In this document: positions 7,472 to 13,161 of the stretch, piece by piece
Position numbering within the stretch: the stretch's first letter is position 1
Layout: each line of letters starts with the position of its first letter
Assembly (NCBI RefSeq): GCF_017995515.1
Contig: NZ_JAGOIT010000033.1
Span: forward strand, 1-34,132
Direction: 5' to 3'
DNA: 34,132 nucleotides
Origin: Propionivibrio sp.
GTDB taxonomy: Bacteria; Pseudomonadota; Gammaproteobacteria; Burkholderiales; Rhodocyclaceae
Notes under the pieces: model-generated
What the model was told of the DNA's origin: nothing
Databases searched by the model: none
What the model saw: the letters and a program-made list of their open reading frames with translations, nothing else
Program-made: the position numbers and the translations under genes

Positions 7472-7927
7472 GTGGAAAAGGCATTCCAGGACTGCTACGC
7501 CGATCGCTTCAGCCACTGCTACGGCTGCGGCCGGCTCAATCCCGACGGGCTGCAGCTCAAGAGCTACTGGGACGACGACGAGACCATCGCCCGCTTCACG
7601 CCGCGCCCGGAGCAAAGCGGCGGCGTACCGAATCACGTCTATGGCGGTTTGATCGCTTCCCTGCTCGATTGCCACGGCACCGCGTCGGCCGCCGCCTTCG
7701 CCTGCCGCGCCGCACACTGCGAGATGGATTCCGTCACGCCCGACCGCTTCGTCACCGCCTCCCTGAAAGTCGACTACCTCCGCCCGACGCCGATGGGCGT
7801 CGAACTCACGATCAAGGGCAAGCTCCGCCGCATCGACGGGCGTAAGGTCTGGCTCGACCTCGTGCTCAGCGCGCAGGGCGAACTCTGCGCGCGAGGGGAG
7901 ATGCTGGCGATTCGGTACGTCGAATGA
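7472..7927 (+). CDS. Hotdog-fold thioesterase of the PaaI type
   Basis: Protein of 151 residues from GTG 7472. The N-terminal FSHCYGCGRLNPDGLQLKSY is the typical Cys-containing opening of PaaI-like hotdog proteins. The core helix region reads NHVYGGLIASLLDCHGTASA, with the conserved Gly-Gly and a likely catalytic Asp. The segment TASLKVDYLRPTPMGVELTI is the usual central strand. Such enzymes hydrolyse acyl-CoA or aryl-CoA thioesters in the cytoplasm. It follows the YoeB relic by 15 bases, but the two are unlikely to be related in function. Substrate unknown. Confidence 0.82.
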   Translation: MEKAFQDCYADRFSHCYGCGRLNPDGLQLKSYWDDDETIARFTPRPEQSGGVPNHVYGGLIASLLDCHGTASAAAFACRAAHCEMDSVTPDRFVTASLKVDYLRPTPMGVELTIKGKLRRIDGRKVWLDLVLSAQGELCARGEMLAIRYVE

Positions 7928-8263
7928 GCTGAGGCCAGTTGCCGCCGCATCGGGTGATTGGCAAGCACACGACGGCTATGAAGTGGCTGGCGGCGGCAGC
8001 ATGGCCGGAGATGTTCCAGCGAGTCCCTTGGCAAATGCCGATCCTGCGGCGGGCAAGACGCTTTTGCGTAAGCGTTTGATCGGCATGCCTCCGTCCAGGG
8101 ATTGATCAGTCTTGGGCTCCAGCCTCGCCCCCTTCCCCGCTTCCCTCCTTTGGGAGACGGCGGTCTTCTCCTGAATCGCCAGAACACCGAGTCTCATGCC
8201 AGTAAAATAGCGGGAAAAAAGCGCCTTTGGCCTCGTGCCTTACCATCAGGAATCTCGTAGTTC
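7928..8263. other. 336-bp gap between thioesterase and hsdM; nested inverted repeat
   Basis: No gene is supported on either strand. It holds a nested hairpin: ATGCCGATC (8035-8043) pairs with GATCGGCAT (8078-8086), and inside it CGCTT/AAGCG form a second stem around TTGCGT. There is no T run, so it is not a clear terminator. It could be a dispersed repeat or a processed leader. No convincing promoter for hsdM was found, though TAAAAT at 8203-8208 could be a -10. Confidence 0.6.
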
Positions 8264-9850
8264 ATGTTCGAACAAGCCTTCAAGAATATCGACGACGCCC
8301 TCTGGAAAGAGAGCGGTTGTACCACCGAACTCGATTACACCGAGCAGACCTCCTGCCTGCTCTTCCTCAAGTATCTGGACGGGCTGGAGCAGGACAAGGC
8401 CGACGAAGCCGCGCTCGAAGGCCGCGCCTACCGCTACATCCTCGACCCCGCCTACCGCTGGAGCACCTGGGCCGCGCCCAGGGATGCGGCGGGCCAGCTC
8501 GATCACAATGCGGCGCTCACTGGCGACGACCTCGTCGACTTCGTGGATCGCAAGCTCTTCCCCTATCTGCACGGCTTCAAGCAGCGCGCGAGCGGGCCGG
8601 ACACCATCGAGTACAAGATCGGCGAGATCTTCGGCGAGATCAAGAACAAGATCCGCAGCGGCTACACCCTGCGCGACATCATCGACCACATCGACGAACT
8701 GCGCTTCCGCTCGCAGGTCGAAAAGCACGAACTCTCCGCGCTCTACGAAGAAAAGATCAAGCGCATGGGCAACGCCGGGCGCAATGGCGGCGAGTACTAC
8801 ACCCCGCGCCCGCTGATCCGCGCCATGATCCAGGTGATCCAGCCCAGGATTGGCGAACGCATCTACGACGGCGCTTGCGGCTCGGCGGGTTTCCTGTGCG
8901 AAGCGCACGACTACCTCATAAACCCCGTTCGCCCTGAGCCTGTGGTTCGACAAGCTCACCATGATCGGCCCCCCCAAGGCGTTCGCCCTGAGCCTGTGGT
9001 TCGACAAGCTCACCATGATCGCCCCCCCCAAGGCGTTCGCCCTGAGCCTGTCGAAGGGCAGGGTCTGTCGACAAAAGACCTCGAAACCCTGCAGACGCGC
9101 ACCTTCTACGGCAAGGAGAAGAAGAGCCTCGCCTACGTGATCGCGATCATGAACCTGATCCTGCACGGAATCGAAGCGCCCAACATCCAGCACACCAACA
9201 CGCTCGCCGAAAACCTGGCCGACGTGCAGGAGAAAGACCGCTTCGACGTCATCCTCGCCAACCCGCCCTTCGGCGGCAAAGAGCGGCCCGAGGTGCAGCA
9301 GAACTTCCCGATCCGCACGGGCGAGACCGCCTTCCTCTTCCTGCAGCACTTCATCAAGATGCTGCGCGCCGGCGGCCGCGCCGCCATCGTCATCAAGAAC
9401 ACCTTCCTCAGCAACTCCGACAACGCCTCGGTCAGCCTGCGCAAGCTCCTGCTGGAGAGCTGCAACCTGCACACGATTCTGGACTGCCCCGGCGGCACCT
9501 TTCAGGGCGCGGGCGTCAAGACCGTCGTGCTCTTTTTCGAGAAAGGCGCGCCCACCCGCAAGACCTGGTACTACCAACTCGACCCCGGCCGCAACATGGG
9601 CAAGACCAACCCGCTTAACGACGCCGACTTGCAGGAATTCATCGACCTGCAAAAGACCTCTGCCGACTCGGACAAGAGCTGGAGCGTCGATGCCGCCAGT
9701 ATCGCCACCGCCAGCTACGATCTTGCAGTGAAGAACCCCAACGGTGGCGAAGTCGTCGTGCATCGCAGTCCGCAGGACATCCTCGACGAGATCGCCGCGC
9801 TGGATGCCGAGAGCGCCGAGGTGCTGGTGAACATCAGGGCGATGCTATGA
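8264..9850 (+). CDS. hsdM: Type I restriction-modification N6-adenine methyltransferase subunit HsdM, with in-frame repeat insert
   Basis: Protein of 528 residues. The N-terminal helical domain (EQAFKNIDDALWKE to about 160) is followed by an S-adenosylmethionine motif DGACGSAGF (202-210) and the catalytic NPPF (333-336) of N6-adenine methylases. With HsdS it forms the M2S methylase that marks host sites. Between motif I and the rest lies a foreign stretch, residues about 222-267. It is made of two 54-bp tandem units and a third partial one, each translating as VRPEPVVRQAHHDRPPQG or similar. Removing it gives about 483 residues, near the size expected for EcoEI-type subunits. The frame is kept and the flanking protein looks intact, so function is plausible but unproven. 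Confidence 0.95.
   Translation: MFEQAFKNIDDALWKESGCTTELDYTEQTSCLLFLKYLDGLEQDKADEAALEGRAYRYILDPAYRWSTWAAPRDAAGQLDHNAALTGDDLVDFVDRKLFPYLHGFKQRASGPDTIEYKIGEIFGEIKNKIRSGYTLRDIIDHIDELRFRSQVEKHELSALYEEKIKRMGNAGRNGGEYYTPRPLIRAMIQVIQPRIGERIYDGACGSAGFLCEAHDYLINPVRPEPVVRQAHHDRPPQGVRPEPVVRQAHHDRPPQGVRPEPVEGQGLSTKDLETLQTRTFYGKEKKSLAYVIAIMNLILHGIEAPNIQHTNTLAENLADVQEKDRFDVILANPPFGGKERPEVQQNFPIRTGETAFLFLQHFIKMLRAGGRAAIVIKNTFLSNSDNASVSLRKLLLESCNLHTILDCPGGTFQGAGVKTVVLFFEKGAPTRKTWYYQLDPGRNMGKTNPLNDADLQEFIDLQKTSADSDKSWSVDAASIATASYDLAVKNPNGGEVVVHRSPQDILDEIAALDAESAEVLVNIRAML
8927..9059 (+). repeat. Tandem palindromic repeats inside hsdM
   Basis: Two 54-bp units (8927-8980 and 8981-9034) start GTTCGCCCTGAGCCTGTGGT and differ at essentially one base. 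They are followed by a shorter third copy ending CTGTCGAAGGGC. The unit length is a multiple of three, so copy-number change keeps hsdM in frame. Each unit contains the repeat and an inverted TTCGACAAGCTCACCATGA partner. Confidence 0.95.
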
Positions 9851-9874
9851 ATCACCTCATCGCCCGCGTAGCTC

Positions 9875-9900
9875 CGTTCGCCCTGAGCCTGTCGAAGGGC
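9875..9900 (+). repeat. Palindromic repeat between hsdM and the GIY-YIG gene
   Basis: One copy of GTTCGCCCTGAGCCTGTCGA with AGGGC following. It lies in the 70-bp gap, upstream of the AAGGAGG ribosome-binding site of the next gene. Confidence 0.9.
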
Positions 9901-9920
9901 TATCGGCAAGGAGGCAATTG

Positions 9921-10412
9921 ATGGCCTTCTGGGTCTACATCCTTCGCTGCGCCGACGCAAGCTACTACACCGGCCACACCGACAACCTCGAACAACGCAT
10001 CGCCCAGCACCACGCAGGCGCGTTTCCGACTTGCTACACCTTCAAGCGTCGACCGATCACCTTAGTCTTCACGCAAGACTGCGCTACGCGCGAGGAAGCG
10101 CTTGCCGCCGAGCAACACATCAAAGGCTGGAGCCGCAAAAAGAAGGAAGCCATGATGCAAGGCAACTGGGCCGAAGTCTCGCGCCTCGCCCAATCAAGAA
10201 CACCGCAACCCCCAACTCCCGTTCGCCCTGAGCCTGTCGAAGGGCTGTGGGCCGCATCCGTCCATGGTTCGATCATTCGACAGGCTCACGACTCACCACA
10301 GTCAAACACGCTCCCCACTCCCGTTTGCCCTGAGCTTGTCGAAGGGCAGGGGCACGCATCCGCTCATGGTTCGACAAGCTCACCACGAACGGATGGGGAG
10401 GTGGCGCGATGA
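9921..10412 (+). CDS. GIY-YIG nuclease-family protein with a repeat-derived tail
   Basis: Protein of 163 residues. The first about 95 are a compact GIY-YIG domain: WVYILRCADASYYTGHTDNL has the two Tyr and Gly of the motif (here YIL and YTG). Then come QRIAQHHAG with the Arg, and REEALAAEQHIKGWSRKKKE with the metal-binding Glu and the typical KGWSR. The remaining about 68 residues (TPVRPEPVEGLWAAS onward) are translated palindromic repeats. ATG 9921 follows AAGGAGG (9908-9914). The stop overlaps the hsdS ATG (ATGA), so hsdS translation appears coupled to reading through the repeat tail. Small GIY-YIG proteins are common passengers in type I loci; whether it assists restriction is unknown. Confidence 0.88.
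   Translation: MAFWVYILRCADASYYTGHTDNLEQRIAQHHAGAFPTCYTFKRRPITLVFTQDCATREEALAAEQHIKGWSRKKKEAMMQGNWAEVSRLAQSRTPQPPTPVRPEPVEGLWAASVHGSIIRQAHDSPQSNTLPTPVCPELVEGQGHASAHGSTSSPRTDGEVAR
10221..10392. repeat. Cluster of palindromic repeats forming the GIY-YIG C-terminal tail
   Basis: Copies lie at 10221-10245 (plus), about 10265-10297 (inverted, ATTCGACAGGCTCACGACTC), 10321-10348 (plus, CCCTGAGCTTGTCGAAGGGC) and 10369-10392 (inverted, GGTTCGACAAGCTCACCACG). They alternate in orientation like BIMEs and stay open in the GIY-YIG frame up to the hsdS start. Confidence 0.88.
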
Positions 10413-11542
10413 AGGCGGGGTGGCAGACTAGGACATTCCGCGAGGTTCTAGAAATCCGAAATGGTCGCAACCAGCGAGAAGTTGAATCTGCTCATGGCGA
10501 GTTTCCAATTTATGGAAGCGCTGGAAATGTCATGGGAATGGCAACCGACTACATTTGTGAAGCCGGAACAACCATCATCGGGCGGAAGGGAAACATAAAT
10601 AGTCCGATCTATTCTGAAACTCGGTTTTGGAATGTTGACACGGCCTTTGGGCTCACCGCAAAGGCTTGCTTGGATTCACGGTTTTTATACTATTTTTGTT
10701 TGTTGTACGACTTCGGTGCTCTCAATCGTGGAACAACGATTCCAAGTCTCGTTAAGTCTGAGTTGCTGAACATTTCAATACCGCTTCCGCCACTCCCCGA
10801 ACAACAACGCATCGTCGCCATCCTCGATGAAGCCTTTGCCGGCATCGCCACGGCCCGCGCCAATGCCGAGCAAAACCGCCAAAACGCCCGCACCCTCTTC
10901 GAAAGCCACCTCCAGTCCGTCTTCAGCCTGCGGGGTGATGGGTGGGTGGAGAAGACTTTGGACGAAGCTGTTGATAACCGGTGCTCGTTGTCGTACGGCA
11001 TCGTCCAGCCCGGAGAAGATCAGCCTGATGGCTTGCCTATCGTCAGACCTACCGATCTGGGAATCAAAACGATTGAGCTGGACGGGCTCAAGCGGATAGA
11101 CCCGAGCTTGGCAGATTCGTATCGGCGAACAACGCTACGAGGTGGTGATCTCCTGTTGTGCGTACGGGGCAGCACGGGAGTGATTTCAATTGCATCAGAT
11201 GCACTAGCGGGAGGAAACGTAACTCGCGGTATCGTGCCGATCCATTTTGACGACACATTGGTAAATCAGAATTTTGGTTACTACCTGATGCGATCCGAGC
11301 CAGTCCAGCAGCAGATTCGAGAAAAGACATACGGAGCTGCACTCATGCAGATCAACATCCGTGACCTGCGGAATTTGATTCTGCCGATTCCGCCCCGTGC
11401 CGCACAGGCGGAACTCGCGGATAGATTTGAATCCATGCTTGAAGAAACCCGACGCCTCGAAGCCCTCTACCAGCGCAAGCTCGAAGCGCTGGACGAGTTG
11501 AAGCAATCCCTGCTGCATCAAGCTTTCAGCGGGGCGCTATGA
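10409..11542 (+). CDS. hsdS: Type I restriction-modification specificity subunit HsdS
   Basis: Protein of 377 residues with the usual two target-recognition domains. TRD1 spans about 1-120, TRD2 about 180-325. Conserved helical spacers follow each TRD: IPLPPLPEQQRIVAILDEAF at about 124-143, and a C-terminal IPPRAAQAELADRF followed by LYQRKLEALDELKQSLLHQA. The protein sets the two half-sites methylated by HsdM and cut by HsdR. TRD1 (roughly 10440-10770) is visibly more AT-rich than its surroundings, the usual sign of domain exchange. The ATG overlaps the GIY-YIG stop. The recognised sequence cannot be predicted. Confidence 0.93.
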   Translation: MKAGWQTRTFREVLEIRNGRNQREVESAHGEFPIYGSAGNVMGMATDYICEAGTTIIGRKGNINSPIYSETRFWNVDTAFGLTAKACLDSRFLYYFCLLYDFGALNRGTTIPSLVKSELLNISIPLPPLPEQQRIVAILDEAFAGIATARANAEQNRQNARTLFESHLQSVFSLRGDGWVEKTLDEAVDNRCSLSYGIVQPGEDQPDGLPIVRPTDLGIKTIELDGLKRIDPSLADSYRRTTLRGGDLLLCVRGSTGVISIASDALAGGNVTRGIVPIHFDDTLVNQNFGYYLMRSEPVQQQIREKTYGAALMQINIRDLRNLILPIPPRAAQAELADRFESMLEETRRLEALYQRKLEALDELKQSLLHQAFSGAL

Positions 11543-11560
11543 CGAGCTTACCAGCCAATC

Positions 11561-11632
11561 CCGTCGTTCCCGCGCATGCGGGAACCCAGTGCAGTGGCGA
11601 CGGCTGGATTCCCGCATGCGCGGGAATGACGA
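11561..11632. repeat. Inverted repeat pair of the CCGTCATTCCCGCG type
   Basis: CCGTCGTTCCCGCGCATGCG with GGAACCC, and the inverse GGATTCCCGCATGCGCGGGA with ATGACG, face each other after hsdS. This is a second repeat family, different from the GTTCGCCCTGAG one. It returns at 11951-12062 and 15661-15747. Confidence 0.85.
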
Positions 11633-11649
11633 CTCCGGGGGCGTAAATG

Positions 11650-12066
11650 ATGAAGCACCCCGCCGTTTACATGCTCGCCAGCCAACGTAACGGGACCTTG
11701 TAAATCGGGGTAACTTCCGATCTGGTGCAGCGTATCTGGCAACATCGGGAGGGTTTGGCGGATGGTTTTACGAAACAATATGGCTTGAAAATCTTGGTGT
11801 GGTACGAGCAGCACGAAACAATGGAAAGCGCGATCAGCCGCGAGAAGGCGATGAAAAAATGGCTGCGCAAGTGGAAGTTGGCGACGATTGAAAAATCGAA
11901 CCCGGATTGGGTAGATTTGTGGCCGGCAATTACGGGGGCGGCACCCCATCCCGTCCTTCCCACGCATGCGGGAAACCAGCCTGCCACCTCTGCACTGGAT
12001 TCTCGTTTTCACAGGAATGGCGAAATAAGTGCTGTGGATTCCCGCCTTCGCGGGAATGACGATTGA
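11650..12066 (+). pseudogene. GIY-YIG nuclease gene broken by a nonsense codon
   Basis: From ATG 11650 the frame reads MKHPAVYMLASQRNGTL, then a TAA stop at 11701-11703, then IGVTSDLVQRIWQHREG and onward through KAMKKWLRKWKLATIEKSNP. In relatives the position of the stop is the Tyr of GTLYIGVTS, so one base change (TAT or TAC to TAA) explains it. The rest is intact and in frame, including the REKAMKKW block. After PDWVDLWPAI the frame continues through palindromic repeats to TGA 12064-12066, an added tail of about 40 codons. A restart at GTG 11725 would lack the first Tyr motif and could not be catalytic. Confidence 0.82.
11951..12062. repeat. Second CCGTCATTCCCGCG-type repeat cluster
   Basis: It begins CCGTCCTTCCCACGCATGCG and ends GGATTCCCGCCTTCGCGGGA with ATGACG. 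The middle part (CTGGATTCTCGTTTTCACAG) is a degraded third copy. It forms the 3' end of the GIY-YIG pseudogene frame and stops 16 bases before the DinD-like gene. Confidence 0.8.
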
Positions 12067-12077
12067 GGGAATTGACG

Positions 12078-12929
12078 ATGAAAACCCTGCCCGCTGAATT
12101 TGAAAGCCTGACGATCCGCCGCGTGTATGACGAGGCGACCGAAACCTGGTCTTTCTCGGTCATTGACATCATTCAGGTGCTCACCCAGCAGCCGGACTAT
12201 CAGGGGGCCAGAAAGTATTGGAAGGTCTTGAAGGGGCGCTTGGCTAAAGAAGGCAGCCAACTGGTATCAAGCTGTTACCAGTTGAAATTGGCGGCCGCCG
12301 ATGGCAAACAACGTTTGACCGATGTGGCCACCGCCCAGACCCTGTTGCGACTGGTGCAGTCGGTGCCCAGCCCCAAAGCGGAGCCAATCAAGCTGTGGCT
12401 GGCGAAGGTGGGTTACGAGCGCATACAGGAAATCGCCGATCCGGCCCTGTCGCTGAACCGAGCGCGCGAGACCTGGCAGAAACACGGGCGCAGCGAGAAG
12501 TGGATCGCCCAGCGCATGACCGGGCAGGAAACGCGCAACAAGCTGACGGATTACTGGGCGAATCACGACATCAAGCAGGGCGAGGAATTCGCCATCCTCA
12601 CCAACCTGATCCATCAGGAATGGGCGGGCGTGAGCGTGAAGGCGCACAAGACGATGAAGGGTCTGCAAGACCATAATCTGCGCGATCACATGAGCGAGGC
12701 GGAGTTGATCTTTACCGCACTGGCCGAGCTTTCCACCCGCCAGATCGCCGAAGCCGATGAGGCGACCGGCATGACCGAGAACAGCAAGGCCGCCAAGAAA
12801 GGCGGGGCGATTGCCAAGCAGGCCCGCACGGCGCTGGAAGCAAAAACCGGCAAATCGGTGGTGACGGGCGAAAACTTCCTGCCGCCGGGCAAGGCGGCCA
12901 AGGCACTGAAGAAGGATGGGAAGAAATGA
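12078..12929 (+). CDS. DinD/BRO-N-like protein in the type I locus
   Basis: Protein of 283 residues, close to E. coli DinD in length. The N-terminal half resembles the BRO-N/antirepressor fold: TIRRVYDEATETWSFSVIDI, then ARKYWKVLKGRLAKEGSQ, then RLTDVATAQTLLRLVQSVPS. The C-terminal half has the DinD-like AEADEATGMTENSKAAKKGG, then IAKQARTALEAKTGKSVVTG and ENFLPP. DinD-family proteins bind DNA or antagonise RecA-type functions in the cytoplasm; the molecular role of this group is not settled. It lies between hsdS and hsdR on the same strand, so it may regulate the locus or answer DNA damage caused by it (inference). ATG 12078 is chosen over upstream frame that is repeat sequence. Confidence 0.75.
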   Translation: MKTLPAEFESLTIRRVYDEATETWSFSVIDIIQVLTQQPDYQGARKYWKVLKGRLAKEGSQLVSSCYQLKLAAADGKQRLTDVATAQTLLRLVQSVPSPKAEPIKLWLAKVGYERIQEIADPALSLNRARETWQKHGRSEKWIAQRMTGQETRNKLTDYWANHDIKQGEEFAILTNLIHQEWAGVSVKAHKTMKGLQDHNLRDHMSEAELIFTALAELSTRQIAEADEATGMTENSKAAKKGGAIAKQARTALEAKTGKSVVTGENFLPPGKAAKALKKDGKK

Positions 12930-12947
12930 AACGTCGGAGAAACAAGT

Positions 12948-13068
12948 TTCTTGATCGGGTTTTGATTCTTGACGGTCTTGCTGGGCGGGGGTAAGGCGCT
13001 GTTTCTTTACCAATCAACAGGTTATGTTGCAGGCTGGCCTTGATTTTTTCTTGATCCAGTTTTGATTC
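12948..13068 (+). repeat. Two 21-bp direct repeats 100 bp apart upstream of hsdR
   Basis: TTCTTGATCGGGTTTTGATT plus C (12948-12968) and TTCTTGATCCAGTTTTGATT plus C (13048-13068) differ at two bases and start exactly 100 bases apart. They lie in the 232-bp dinD-hsdR gap and look like paired protein sites. No regulator is identified. Confidence 0.7.
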
Positions 13069-13094
13069 GATGGTTTTTCATGCGATGAGATGCG

Positions 13095-13132
13095 CTTTGC
13101 GTCTCATTTTTTGCAAAAAGTGAGACGCAAAG
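13095..13132. promoter_or_regulatory. 38-bp near-perfect palindrome in the hsdR leader
   Basis: The arms CTTTGCGTCTCA (13095-13106) and TGAGACGCAAAG (13121-13132) are perfect complements. The centre TTTTTGCAAAAA is also symmetric, so 36 of 38 positions pair. More copies of the half-site follow: CTCAC-AA-GTGAG at 13143-13154, ending just before the hsdR ATG, and TGAGA at 13086-13090. It could be an operator controlling hsdR, or an RNA hairpin that blocks translation. The downstream box covers the only Shine-Dalgarno-like sequence. Confidence 0.75.
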
Positions 13133-13161
13133 TGGTTTGTGACTCACAAGTGAGACACGAC

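Noticed and set aside
5867-7717. Long open frame (over 600 codons) on the minus strand
   Set aside because: It is antisense to the dehydrogenase, toxin and thioesterase genes, all of which show clear family motifs. High GC creates such shadow frames, and the translated product shows no recognisable motif.
12078-12929. Prophage remnant based on the BRO-N/antirepressor-like domain
   Set aside because: No integrase, capsid, lysis or other phage gene is nearby, and the gene sits in order within a type I restriction locus.
13090-13161. Upstream ATG at 13090 as the hsdR start
   Set aside because: The added 24 residues come from the palindrome, do not resemble HsdR N-termini, and have no better ribosome-binding site. 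MNEAETRAEHIDPAL is the normal start.
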